The notes beneath the pieces were generated by a model. The model was not told the origin of the DNA, made no database searches, and worked only from the letters and a program-made list of their open reading frames with translations. Of a stretch of DNA of 64,000 nucleotides, positions 8,314-17,013 are shown piece by piece. The position numbers were made by a program, and so were the translations under genes. The stretch lies in assembly GCF_019977655.1 (NCBI RefSeq), contig NZ_AP024849.1:5303001-5367000 (forward strand), given 5' to 3'. Numbering within the stretch: position 1 is the first letter of the stretch; each line of letters opens with the position of its first letter. The stretch is from Clostridium gelidum (lineage in GTDB: Bacteria; Bacillota; Clostridia; Clostridiales; Clostridiaceae).

Positions 8314-9459
8314 TTAAATAGTATATTTTCTGTATCCACCAATAAGTTTAAAGTAAGCACTGCTTTGTTCAATTAATTTTAAAGCTGTTGCTACCTTTTC
8401 TATTTCAATATTCCCTTCAAAATCAATATATAAAAAATACTTCCAAGCACCCTTTTCCATTGGTCTTGATTCAATCTTCATCATATTTATATTATTTTCT
8501 GCAAAATGCCTTAATAATTTATACAAAGTACCTGCCTTATGTTCAAGTGAAAATACAACACTTACTTTATTACAGCTTGGGTCTGTTTCAAGACTTTTTG
8601 ATATTATTATAAATCTTGTAGAATTATCGCTTTGATTATTTATATTTGCTTCAATAATATCTAATCCATATATAGCAGCAGCTCTATTACTTGCAATAGC
8701 AACCTTTGATGTATCTTTTAAATCGCTAATCAGTTTTGCACTTACAGATGTACTATGGAAAGGTATAACCTTCCAATCACTATACTTTTTCAAAAATTCA
8801 CTACTTTGTTCAATAGGTTGAGGATGAGAATATACTTCTTTAATTGAATCTAAAGTCGTACCTTTAATACCAATTAAGTTTTGGTTTATTTTAATACACT
8901 CTTCTCCAACAATGTAGAAACCATACTTATATATAAGATCATAAACCTGGGCGATAGCACCTGTTGAAGAATTTTCTATAGGAACAACTCCATATTTAAT
9001 TTCATCATTTTTTACTGCTAAAAATACTTCTTCAAATTCGCCATATGGCTTGGGAGCTTCTAGTTGTCCAAAATACTTTAGCATTGCTTCTTCACTAAAT
9101 GATCCTGGAACACCATAGTACCCAATCTTACCTTGTTTTATATTTTTAATTTCTGATAAATCTGCTTTATTTTCTATAACCTCTTCTGCTTCTAACATTT
9201 TTCTACTTTGAAGCTCTCTTGATACTTCCATTAAAGATATAAAAAACTTTCTTGTTTCCTCTGAATAATCATCATTTTTTAGATATCCAACATTTTTCTC
9301 AATAACTTCATCTTCTCTATCTCTATTAAAAATAGGTAAGTTTCTATCTTTTTTATAATTTGCAATATTAATAACCGTATCCATTCTTTCTTCAAAAAGT
9401 TTAGTTATCTCTTTATCTATTTCATCAATTCTACTTCTATAGTCATCTATACCAGCCAT
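8314..9459 (-). CDS. pheA: Bifunctional chorismate mutase / prephenate dehydratase
   Basis: 381 aa P-protein. Residues about 1-90 are an AroQ-type chorismate mutase helix bundle (YRSRIDEIDKEITKLFEERM). Residues about 110-290 are prephenate dehydratase, opening with IGYYGVPGSFSEEA and containing PIENSSTGAI and the NSTRFIII catalytic Thr-Arg-Phe motif. The C-terminus is an ACT domain with the ESRP motif used for phenylalanine binding and feedback. It therefore makes phenylpyruvate and also supplies prephenate to TyrA. The pheA-aroC gap (173 bp) contains family C repeats. ATG preceded by GGGGGAG. Confidence 0.95.
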   Translation of the reverse strand: MAGIDDYRSRIDEIDKEITKLFEERMDTVINIANYKKDRNLPIFNRDREDEVIEKNVGYLKNDDYSEETRKFFISLMEVSRELQSRKMLEAEEVIENKADLSEIKNIKQGKIGYYGVPGSFSEEAMLKYFGQLEAPKPYGEFEEVFLAVKNDEIKYGVVPIENSSTGAIAQVYDLIYKYGFYIVGEECIKINQNLIGIKGTTLDSIKEVYSHPQPIEQSSEFLKKYSDWKVIPFHSTSVSAKLISDLKDTSKVAIASNRAAAIYGLDIIEANINNQSDNSTRFIIISKSLETDPSCNKVSVVFSLEHKAGTLYKLLRHFAENNINMMKIESRPMEKGAWKYFLYIDFEGNIEIEKVATALKLIEQSSAYFKLIGGYRKYTI

Positions 9460-9479
9460 TTTATACTCCCCCTTTAATT

Positions 9480-9643
9480 CAGTTAACAGTTAGCAATGTA
9501 CAGTTTTTCTTATTAAGCTCTTGGTTGTGCTTGCTACGTTCCTAATTGTGTTTCCCACCCTTTTTATAGGCATATAATTTTCAAGTTCCGTAGGAACTTG
9601 TTCCTACATTGTTAACTGTTACTTTTTAACTGTTAACTGATTA
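9480..9643. repeat. Paired family C repeats between aroC and pheA
   Basis: CAGTTAACAGTTAGCAATGTA near 9479 and TACATTGTTAACTGTTA followed by TTTTTAACTGTTAACTG near 9604-9640 are inverted copies, so the whole 9479-9640 interval can fold back on itself. A small inner hairpin CAAGTTCC / GGAACTTG lies at about 9582-9600. It overlaps the last codons of aroC. It is probably a repeat insertion; attenuation between aroC and pheA is possible. Confidence 0.5.
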
Positions 9644-10706
9644 AGTCAAGTATTCCAATAGCAGTTACTGCTTCAATTACTGGAACAGCTCTTTGTACTA
9701 TACATGGATCATGTCTTCCTTCAATTACAATGTCTGCTTCTTTCTTTTCTGCAATATCTATTGTTCTTTGTTTCTTTATTATTGATGGTGTTGGCTTCAT
9801 TGCAACTTTAAATAATATTGGCATTCCATTAGTAATTCCGCCTGTAATTCCACCGTTATTATTTGTATAAGTCTTAACTTTATCTCCATCATAATAATAT
9901 TCATCATTACATTCAGAGCCTCTAAGCTCAGTCATTTCAAAGCCTTTTCCAAATTCTATCCCTTTAACTGCTGGAACAGAAAACATTAAATGCGCTAAAG
10001 TAGATTCAACTGAATCAAAAAACGGATTTCCAATTCCAGCATTTATTCCAAGAACAGTACATTCGATAGTTCCACCCATAGAATCTTGTTCTTTTTTTGC
10101 TTTAAGAATTGCATTTCTCATTTCTTCTTCTTTTTCTGGAATTAAAAGAGGTAATTCTTTGCTTCTTAAATCTTCTAACAATTCTTTACTTAGTTCAACA
10201 TCATAAAAACTCTTATCTTCAATATTTCCAATGCTCTTAACATGAGCCCCTATATTAATTCCTTTTGCTTCTAAAACTTGCTTACAAACAGCTCCTGCAA
10301 ATACTAATGGTGCTGTTATTCTTCCCGAGAAGTGCCCACCGCCCCTATAATCATTAAATCCATTATACTTAATGAATCCTGGATAATCTGCATGGCCTGG
10401 TCTAACTAAATCCTTAAGTTTTCCATAATCTTTAGAATGCATATCTGCATTTCTAATTACTGCACAAAGTGGTGTTCCTGTAGTTTTACCTTCAAAAAAT
10501 CCACTTAATATTTCTGGTGCATCATCTTCTTTTCTTGCAGTTGATAAATTGCTCTTACCAGGAGCCCTTCTTGCCATTTCTTTCATAACCTCTTCCATAT
10601 TGATTTCAAAACCAGATGGAAGTCCATCTATTGTAATACCTATTCCTACTCCATGAGATTCACCAAAAATAGAAACCTTTAATTTATTCCCCCACATTCC
10701 ACTCAT
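9633..10706 (-). CDS. aroC: Chorismate synthase
   Basis: 357-358 aa. Converts EPSP to chorismate using reduced FMN. The N-terminal FGESHGVGIGITIDGLPSG, the ARRAPGKSNLSTARKEDD block and the RPGHADYPGFIKY / DYRGGGHFSGR motifs are all intact, and GGITNGMPI with RHDPCIVQRAVPV completes the family. I start at the ATG at 10706 (MSGMWGNKL) because AGGAGG lies eight bases upstream. That Shine-Dalgarno and the first eight codons are inside the 3' end of aroA, so the two genes overlap by 23 bases and are probably translationally coupled. Confidence 0.95.
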   Translation of the reverse strand: MSGMWGNKLKVSIFGESHGVGIGITIDGLPSGFEINMEEVMKEMARRAPGKSNLSTARKEDDAPEILSGFFEGKTTGTPLCAVIRNADMHSKDYGKLKDLVRPGHADYPGFIKYNGFNDYRGGGHFSGRITAPLVFAGAVCKQVLEAKGINIGAHVKSIGNIEDKSFYDVELSKELLEDLRSKELPLLIPEKEEEMRNAILKAKKEQDSMGGTIECTVLGINAGIGNPFFDSVESTLAHLMFSVPAVKGIEFGKGFEMTELRGSECNDEYYYDGDKVKTYTNNNGGITGGITNGMPILFKVAMKPTPSIIKKQRTIDIAEKKEADIVIEGRHDPCIVQRAVPVIEAVTAIGILDLIS

Positions 10707-11994
10707 CAAATACACCTCCTACATTCTTAAAATCATCCCAAAATTGTGGATAAGACTTTGAAACACATTCATAATCCTTAAGTATTATAGGTTCTGTGCA
10801 CATAGTAGAAGCTATAGCTAAAGTCATGGCGATTCTATGATCTTTATGACTCCAAACTTCAATGCCGCCCTTAAGTTCTTTAACACCTTCAATAATTAGT
10901 CCGTCTTCTTTTTCTGTAATCTTAGCACCTAATTTATTTAACTCAGAGGTTACAGCTGCTAACCTATCACATTCTTTAATTCTAAGCCTTCCAGCATTTA
11001 TTATTTCTGTTGTTCCAGTGCTTAAGGCTGCAACTAGAGATACTACTGGAATTATATCTGGACATTGAGAACCATCAATAACTGTTGCTTTTAATTCTCC
11101 ACTAACCGCTCCTATTAATCCATTGTTTTTATTCTTTAAGTTTAATCCCATTCTCTCCAAAATATCAATTACTTCTTTATCTCCTTGAAGTGAATCTAAT
11201 TTCAAATCATTAAGAACTACATTGTTTGAAAGTGCATCTGCACTGAAGAAAAATGCTGCTTGAGAATAATCACCTTCAACTCTATAATCTCTGCTCTTAT
11301 AGTTTTGATTTCCCTTTATTATAAATTCTTCATAATTATTATTTATAATTTCAACCCCAAAATCTTTAATAGCACTTAAAGTCAAATCAATATATCCCTT
11401 TGATTCCATTTCTGTTGTTATTATAATTTTAGAATCTCCATCTAAAAGAGGAAGAGTAAATAATAACCCTGTTATAAATTGTGAACTGATATTTCCTTTA
11501 ACTTTAAACTCTCCATGTCTTAATTTACCTTCAGTCTTTAAATCTAATGTTCCTTCTTTATATGTATATTTTATTTTTTGCTCATCAAATATATTATAAT
11601 ACGTATCTAGTGGTCTTTTACCTAAATTACCTCTACCAACAAATCTGTTAACACCATCAAATAAAGTAGCAATGGGTACTAAGAATCTAAGAGTTGAACC
11701 TGATTCATTACAATCTATAGTTCTTTCATTTCTTAATTCGTTAGCTTTAATATTTTCAGGACATTTAATTCCATAAACCTCAAGATAATCGGTAGTTTGA
11801 GTTATTTTTGCACCGAGTGACGACATAGCTTCGATAGTAGCTATAATATCATCTGAATAATCTATATTAGTAACTTTACTCACACCATCAGAAAGAGCTG
11901 CACAGATCACTGCTCTATGAGCCATACTCTTAGATGGAGGTATCTTAACTTCACCACTTAATTTATTTGGATAAATTTTTAAATTTCCCATCAT
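10684..11994 (-). CDS. aroA: 3-phosphoshikimate 1-carboxyvinyltransferase (EPSP synthase)
   Basis: 436 aa. Transfers enolpyruvyl from PEP to shikimate-3-phosphate. Conserved blocks: PPSKSMAHRAVICAAL (substrate Lys/Ser), CNESGSTLRFLVPI, GNISSQFITGLL, EGDYSQAAFFF and RIKECDRL with KDHRIAMTLAIAS near the C-terminus. The glyphosate-site motif normally reading LGNAGT is here NESGST, the pattern of class II-like Gram-positive enzymes. The start has tandem ATGs (11994 and 11991) behind AAGGGGTG. It is eight bases from aroB and overlaps aroC. Confidence 0.95.
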   Translation of the reverse strand: MMGNLKIYPNKLSGEVKIPPSKSMAHRAVICAALSDGVSKVTNIDYSDDIIATIEAMSSLGAKITQTTDYLEVYGIKCPENIKANELRNERTIDCNESGSTLRFLVPIATLFDGVNRFVGRGNLGKRPLDTYYNIFDEQKIKYTYKEGTLDLKTEGKLRHGEFKVKGNISSQFITGLLFTLPLLDGDSKIIITTEMESKGYIDLTLSAIKDFGVEIINNNYEEFIIKGNQNYKSRDYRVEGDYSQAAFFFSADALSNNVVLNDLKLDSLQGDKEVIDILERMGLNLKNKNNGLIGAVSGELKATVIDGSQCPDIIPVVSLVAALSTGTTEIINAGRLRIKECDRLAAVTSELNKLGAKITEKEDGLIIEGVKELKGGIEVWSHKDHRIAMTLAIASTMCTEPIILKDYECVSKSYPQFWDDFKNVGGVFDEWNVGE

Positions 11995-12002
11995 ATCACC
12001 CC

Positions 12003-13055
12003 TTAACTAAAAAATTCAACATTAGTCTTTTCTAAAAATGATTCGCCAATATTCTTTAATAATACTACTTTAAGAACATTATCAATATTCTTTTTATCTA
12101 AAGCTATGGTATCTGAAATTACTGAACTATCATCAATTTCTACTTCATATGGAAGACCATATTGAACTAATATTTCTTTAATCTCTTCTGCCACACCTTT
12201 TTCAGTAAGTCCTTTATTTTCTGCAAGTTTACTTATTTCATACATGCCTATGGCAACTGCTTCTCCATGTGTAAATTTTTTGAAGTTATAATATGTTTCT
12301 ATAGCATGACCTAACGTATGTCCGAAGTTTAATAACATTCTTTCTCCAGTATCTTTTTCATCGTTTTCCACAACACACTTCTTAATAAAGCAACATTTGT
12401 GGATAATAGCTTCTATACTGTGCATAACTTCTTCTTTATTCTTTAAGCTCTTTAGAAAATAGAAAAATTCTCTATCTTTTATGCATCCATACTTAATAAC
12501 TTCAGCCATACCATCTATAAAAAATCTTTCACTTAAAGTTTCTAAGACATTTGGATCTATTAAAACTAATTTAGGGTGATAAAAACTTCCAACTAAGTTT
12601 TTACCTCTTTCTAAATCCACTGCAACCTTTCCACCTACGCTACTATCAACTTGTGCTAAAAGTGATGTTGGCATTTGTACAAAATCTACACCTCGAAGGA
12701 ATGTAGATGCAACAAAACCACCAAGGTCTCCAATTACTCCTCCACCAAGAGTTATAATTAAATCACTTCTTGTAAGTTTAAAATCTAATAGTTCATTATA
12801 TATTGAAGGAAGAGTGCTAAATGCCTTAGTTTCTTCACCAGGTTCTAAAGCCATTAACTTAACCTCATATCCAGCGTTAATCAAGCATGATTTAACTCTA
12901 TTTCCATAATGAGAATCTACATTTTTATCTGTCAATATAAAGACTTTTTTACCTGTGTATATCTTTTTAATTTCTAAATTAATTTCATCAATTAATCCTT
13001 TTTTAATTATAATAGGATAACTTCTTTCACCCAAATCAACAACTAAGTCTTCCAT
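12003..13055 (-). CDS. aroB: 3-dehydroquinate synthase
   Basis: 350 aa. NAD+- and metal-dependent cyclisation of DAHP to 3-dehydroquinate. GGGVIGDLGGFVAST (nucleotide loop), PTSLLAQVDSSVGGKVAVD, GMAEVIKYG and the metal-binding NFGHTLGHAIE and FTHGEAVAIGM are all present. First structural gene of the aro operon, lying behind the leader peptide and attenuator. ATG preceded by AAGGGGTG. Confidence 0.95.
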   Translation of the reverse strand: MEDLVVDLGERSYPIIIKKGLIDEINLEIKKIYTGKKVFILTDKNVDSHYGNRVKSCLINAGYEVKLMALEPGEETKAFSTLPSIYNELLDFKLTRSDLIITLGGGVIGDLGGFVASTFLRGVDFVQMPTSLLAQVDSSVGGKVAVDLERGKNLVGSFYHPKLVLIDPNVLETLSERFFIDGMAEVIKYGCIKDREFFYFLKSLKNKEEVMHSIEAIIHKCCFIKKCVVENDEKDTGERMLLNFGHTLGHAIETYYNFKKFTHGEAVAIGMYEISKLAENKGLTEKGVAEEIKEILVQYGLPYEVEIDDSSVISDTIALDKKNIDNVLKVVLLKNIGESFLEKTNVEFFS

Positions 13056-13100
13056 TTTTCAAACACCCCTTTTTTATTTTCTTTCACATCACTTATTAAA

Positions 13101-13134
13101 ACAAAAAATGGAACTCACATATAATGAGTTCCAT
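13101..13134 (-). terminator. Attenuator terminator of the aro operon leader
   Basis: On the minus strand the 10-bp arms ATGGAACTCA (13134-13125) and TGAGTTCCAT (13117-13108) enclose a 7-base loop, followed by TTTTTGTTTT: a standard intrinsic terminator 46 bases before aroB. The 5' arm plus loop contains ACTCATTA (13129-13122), which is perfectly complementary to TAATGAGT at 13193-13186, the last codons of the leader ORF. Formation of that 8-bp alternative pairing would destroy the terminator. This is what is expected of ribosome-mediated attenuation. Confidence 0.85.
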
Positions 13135-13179
13135 AAAATATCAATATTATTTGCCTAATCTAAAAAATTTATATAAATA

Positions 13180-13314
13180 TTAAACACTCATTAAAAAGGT
13201 ATTATTCAGTTTTTTGCAAAATAAATAGCCAGCGCTAAAATAAAAGCCCCAGAACATAAAATAAAAAAAGCTATATGATTTTTGCATAACTGATTTTTTA
13301 ATATCCTTTTCCAT
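13180..13314 (-). CDS. Aromatic-rich leader peptide of the aro operon
   Basis: A 44-codon ORF starting with ATG at 13314 behind AAGGAG (six-base spacing) and ending in TAA at 13182-13180. Residues 14-32 read YSFFYFMFWGFYFSAGYLF: 12 of these 19 residues are Phe, Tyr or Trp. The ORF lies between a promoter and an intrinsic terminator just ahead of the shikimate operon. Its last codons carry the strand that competes with the terminator. Ribosomes stalled for charged tRNA-Phe/Tyr/Trp would leave TAATGAGT free to pair with the terminator arm (read-through); ribosomes reaching the stop codon would cover it (termination). It could instead be a small one-span membrane peptide, but the context favours an attenuation leader. 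Confidence 0.8.
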   Translation of the reverse strand: MEKDIKKSVMQKSYSFFYFMFWGFYFSAGYLFCKKLNNTFLMSV

Positions 13315-13394
13315 GTTTTTCTCCTTTTCTAAATTAATGCTTATTTCGCACTAACTTAATATAATATTTTCATTTAAAATTTATCTTTTTTATA

Positions 13395-13422
13395 ATTATA
13401 ACAAATTAAGATATAATGTCAA
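13395..13422 (-). promoter_or_regulatory. Vegetative (sigma-A type) promoter of the aro operon
   Basis: TTGACA (13422-13417) and TATAAT (13400-13395) on the minus strand with a 16-base spacer, a nearly consensus promoter. Transcription would start about 75 bases before the leader peptide. The remaining stretch 13423-13688, up to the next gene on the plus strand, is very AT-rich and shows nothing else I can support. Confidence 0.8.
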
Positions 13423-13688
13423 TATTTATTAGTAATTTTTCATTTTTCATATTAAATAAATATATATTTATTAATAATAACTTTATATTATTAATATTCC
13501 AGAAAAAATATATCAAAATAATTTGCAATAGTTTAAATGTTAATAATTCTAAAATATAACTTATTTGCACTTTATAACAATATATGGTAAATTGAAACCA
13601 ATCAGCTTTCTTATAACATAAATAATAAAAAACATATAAATGTAAACACTAAAGAAAGTATATTCTATAAATAAGGTGGTAAATAATA

Positions 13689-15059
13689 ATGTTAAACAAA
13701 AAATTTATTTGCATTCTTTTTACTCTTTTAATATTTTTTTTAGTTAGTTGCACACCTCAAGAGGCCATTAAAAGTAATTATGTAGAAGATATACCAGAAA
13801 CAACTTCAACTAATTCAACTAATGAACTACATTCAGATTATGATGGTTTTAAAGGTTTTAATATGACAAAAGACAATGTAATCTTTAAAATTGATGGTAC
13901 ACCCTTAACTCTTACATTACCAATATATTTAGATAAAAATAGATATTATATTTCTTTAAATGAATTTGTTGATAAACTTAATGGAAAAATTGAAAAAGTT
14001 GACACATTATTAAACATCAAAATTAATGATCAGAATTATTCAATTAACTTATCAAGCAATATAGTAACATGTCCAAATAATAGTTTTTCACTAAAAAAAT
14101 CATTATTAAGTGAAAATGATATATATTATATAGGATTTTCTGATTTTTCACATATGCTTGATCTTTATACTAGATGGGATAAAGACAAGAAAATTATTAA
14201 TTGTAAAACTAATAATTCTAGTAATTTAAATATTACTCCATATAAATCTAAAATAAATCAAATTGGTCTTATACGCTTTGAAGACGTTGGCTTATGCTCT
14301 CAGCCTTATTCTAAAGATTATTTTGAAAAACTTCGTATATTAGCAAATTATATGAATGAAAAGAAAATCCCATATCATATAGCATGGATTCCACGATATA
14401 TGATTCCAAATAATGGAGTTGATAATGATCCATTAACTAAAAATAATTTTGAAATTGCAGAAATGGTTTATAGTCTAGATTATTTTACAACGCATAACGG
14501 AATAATTGGACTTCATGGATATACTCATCAATGTGGAAAATCAGAATCAGGAGCAGGCTTTGAATTTGGAAGATACGAGCCTTCTCCAACTGTTTTTAGA
14601 GAAAAGATTAAAAAGGCTATTGAAACAGCTTCTTATTTAGATATCCCAATTAATTTCTTTGAAGTTCCACATTATGAAATTACACAACAACAAAATAAAA
14701 TTGCTGAAGAATACTTCAAAATATTGTATTACCCATTTAATGATTATGGAGTTAAAAAAGCTAATTTAACTAAGCCACAGCTAAGCCCTTATAATAAATC
14801 TTCTTATTATATTTCAACTCCACTTGATTATATTCCCCAAGGCAAAGAAGATAGTGCTTTGGCTAAACTTAAAAATGCTAATGTTAATAATATGGGTAGT
14901 GTCTTTTTTCATCCCAATTTAGAAAGTACCTATATTTCTTTAACTGAAGACTCTAGTGGTGCACCTACTTTTACTTATAAAGATAATTCAACTTTAAAAA
15001 GATTAGTAGGCATATTAGAAGAGAAAGGTTTTAAAATGATTAAAGTTACAGATATTTAA
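13689..15059 (+). CDS. DUF2334 (polysaccharide-deacetylase-like) lipoprotein
   Basis: 456 aa. The N-terminus is a lipoprotein signal: Lys-rich start, hydrophobic stretch and lipobox LVSC with the Cys at about residue 21, so the protein is anchored outside the membrane. Residues about 60-170 resemble a copper-amine-oxidase-N-like stalk domain (IDGTPLTLTLPIYLDKNRYY). Residues about 195-450 match DUF2334, a NodB-like barrel: LIRFEDVG, IPYHIAWIPRYM, IGLHGYTHQ and VPHYEIT, with a conserved Asp and His pattern of a metal-dependent carbohydrate deacetylase. The substrate is unknown, presumably a wall or exopolysaccharide. No obvious partner gene. The stop codon TAA abuts repeat element B1 with no gap. 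Confidence 0.8.
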   Translation: MLNKKFICILFTLLIFFLVSCTPQEAIKSNYVEDIPETTSTNSTNELHSDYDGFKGFNMTKDNVIFKIDGTPLTLTLPIYLDKNRYYISLNEFVDKLNGKIEKVDTLLNIKINDQNYSINLSSNIVTCPNNSFSLKKSLLSENDIYYIGFSDFSHMLDLYTRWDKDKKIINCKTNNSSNLNITPYKSKINQIGLIRFEDVGLCSQPYSKDYFEKLRILANYMNEKKIPYHIAWIPRYMIPNNGVDNDPLTKNNFEIAEMVYSLDYFTTHNGIIGLHGYTHQCGKSESGAGFEFGRYEPSPTVFREKIKKAIETASYLDIPINFFEVPHYEITQQQNKIAEEYFKILYYPFNDYGVKKANLTKPQLSPYNKSSYYISTPLDYIPQGKEDSALAKLKNANVNNMGSVFFHPNLESTYISLTEDSSGAPTFTYKDNSTLKRLVGILEEKGFKMIKVTDI

Positions 15060-15350
15060 TATAGATAAACAGATGCAAAGTTTTACTTATACCATGAATA
15101 TATATTCATAATTAGAAATCAATAATACTCTGTTGTGCAGTGTTTCATTAGGAATTTTGATGGTTGTGCTTCTTAGATTGTAAGTTGTTCCAAAACGCTT
15201 GTTCAAAGCTTGCCTTTGAAGCAAGCATTTTGGGTACAACTTGCGATCTTAGAAGAACCCATCAAAATTCCTTAGAAACCAAAACAACAGAGTATCATTG
15301 ATTTCGGCGGATTATACGCATAAGTAAGATTTCCACTCTGAGTATCTATA
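15060..15350. repeat. Family B nested palindrome, copy B1 (most divergent)
   Basis: 291 bp beginning TATAGATA immediately after the stop codon of the DUF2334 gene and ending TATCTATA. Outer arm: TTTTACTTAT near the left end against ATAAGTAAGAT near the right. Middle arm: GAAATCAATAATACTCTG / CAGAGTATCATTGATTTC. Inner arm: AAGTTGTTCCAAAACGCTTG / CAAGCATTTTGGGTACAACTT. It carries the conserved ATTTCGGCGG at 15301. Sequence of the arms differs from B2-B4 but pairing is kept. It fills the space between two convergent genes, so a bidirectional terminator role is plausible. Confidence 0.8.
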
Positions 15351-15386
15351 TATACTCAACTCTTATGAATGATTTTTATTATACCG

Positions 15387-16538
15387 TTATATAGATTTAT
15401 TGGGAAGAATTTTACACGCAATTAATGAACATATTAATATAATTGAAAATCCCACAAAATACATTGTAGTATATCCAAATCTTCCTTGAATTATACTAAA
15501 CATTTGAGGATATACAAAATTAGCACCAGCAGACCCTAGTACCGTTACAAATGCATATGTACTTGCAACCAATTCATCATTAACAACTTCTCTAATATAT
15601 TTAAATAAAAATGTTAAATAACACGCATACATTAATCCATGTAATTGGTCACCTAAAACAATTAATGGTATATATCCTGTTGAAAATAACAATATCCTCA
15701 TAGCTCCTATAAGAAAAGCTATAATTAAATATTTTTTAGGACTTTTGCCATTTAAAAACCTTCCAACAAGAATAAAAGATATAAATTCAACAAAAACTCT
15801 AGCAAATATAGATTTACTGTATATAGAATTAGCTAAGGCAGTGCTTCCCGTTATTTCTATCAAATAAGTTGAATATGCAAATTCTATTGCATTATAAACT
15901 CCAATAATTAAAATACTAGTAAATCCAAGGATTATTGAATTTTTATTTTTCAATATGTCACTTAATCTTATTGTCTTATTTTTATCTTTTGATTCAATAT
16001 TTCTAAATTTTATAATTATTATAATTATAACTATACTTATCATTATAATACCTAATAAATGGACCATTTTAAATCCGTATCTTGAAATTATACTACCACT
16101 TAAAAGCACTATACATCCAAATCCAATAGAACCCCATTTTCTTATTTGAGAATATTCCATTCTTTGTTTAACACATAATTCTTCAACATACACTTCATAT
16201 ATTGTTCCAACTGTTTGTATAATCATTCCATACAAAACTGCAAAGAAGTATATACTACTTCTATTTAGAAACATTAAAAACACTATCATAAAAATTAAGC
16301 CACACAAATGCACAATAATGAACTTCTTCTTATTTTCACTTGCAGAAAACTTACCAACTAAAAATTGTTGTGAAATAATTGCAAATAATGCACCTATAGA
16401 TACTACTTTACTTACTTCACTTAATGATAATCCAACTACTTGATTTAAATACGGTACATAAAAAGTCGTTACGATACTTATTACTCCATAATTAATAAAT
16501 GTAGCTAGCGAATAATAAAATTTTACTTTGTCTTTCAT
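15387..16538 (-). CDS. Major facilitator superfamily transporter
   Basis: About 383 aa with some 12 hydrophobic segments; the first spans (FYYSLATFINYGVISIVTTF) and the SEVSKVVSIGALFAIISQQF loop region resemble the MFS_1-like/LacY-related group of permeases for sugars or nucleosides. Substrate cannot be read from sequence. I start at the ATG at 16538 because AAGGAG lies six bases upstream. The frame stays open to 16610, but that extension is hydrophilic and lacks a ribosome binding site. Convergent with the DUF2334 gene, with repeat B1 between them. Confidence 0.8.
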   Translation of the reverse strand: MKDKVKFYYSLATFINYGVISIVTTFYVPYLNQVVGLSLSEVSKVVSIGALFAIISQQFLVGKFSASENKKKFIIVHLCGLIFMIVFLMFLNRSSIYFFAVLYGMIIQTVGTIYEVYVEELCVKQRMEYSQIRKWGSIGFGCIVLLSGSIISRYGFKMVHLLGIIMISIVIIIIIIKFRNIESKDKNKTIRLSDILKNKNSIILGFTSILIIGVYNAIEFAYSTYLIEITGSTALANSIYSKSIFARVFVEFISFILVGRFLNGKSPKKYLIIAFLIGAMRILLFSTGYIPLIVLGDQLHGLMYACYLTFLFKYIREVVNDELVASTYAFVTVLGSAGANFVYPQMFSIIQGRFGYTTMYFVGFSIILICSLIACKILPNKSI

Positions 16539-16679
16539 ATGAAACTCCTTGTATCCCCCTATATTCATACAGTTTTTCCCTGCATTGTTTGATTGATGGG
16601 TTTTATCCAATAAATTTTGTATTTCAGTTTTTACTTTATTATAATTAATTTTATTTTGACTTTATTCAATTCTTCCTTA

Positions 16680-17013
16680 TATAGATACCCACAACTGAAA
16701 TTTTACTTATGCTTGGTATTATATTCAACATTTACTATACTTAGGAGCATATCCAAACAAAGAAATTGGATACATATTTGTAACCACAAGGGTCATAATA
16801 TGAAGTAGGCATTGAAAATAAGCTGCTGAAGCTTCTTAATGGAAGGTTGTTCCATTATAGTTTGTCCAAATTTTACATTTGGAGCAAACTATAATGGGTG
16901 CAACCTCCCTTTTAGAATGCTTCCAGCGAAATTTTCACAGTCCTACGGAATAAATATGTATTCAATTTCGGCGGATGTAGGCATAAGTATGAGTTCCACT
17001 GTGGTTATCTATA
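16680..17013. repeat. Family B nested palindrome, copy B2
   Basis: 334 bp with ends TATAGATACCCACA / GTGGTTATCTATA. Nearly identical to B4 (37448) except for about 20 extra bases (around TGTAACCACAAGGGTCATAA, near 16780-16800) and a few substitutions. Middle arm GAAATTGGATACATATTT / AAATATGTATTCAATTTC. Inner arm GGTTGTTCCATTATAGTTTG / CAAACTATAATGGGTGCAACC. Conserved ATTTCGGCGG is present. The right end overlaps the end of cls, giving that gene its TAG stop codon (17011-17009). Confidence 0.85.

Noticed and set aside
15060..17013. Possibility that family B elements are IS200/IS605-type remnants or group I/II intron pieces
   Set aside because: They lack a transposase remnant, the ends are long complementary arms rather than subterminal hairpins, and no intron 5'/3' consensus is seen. 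All four are non-coding with the same boundaries.
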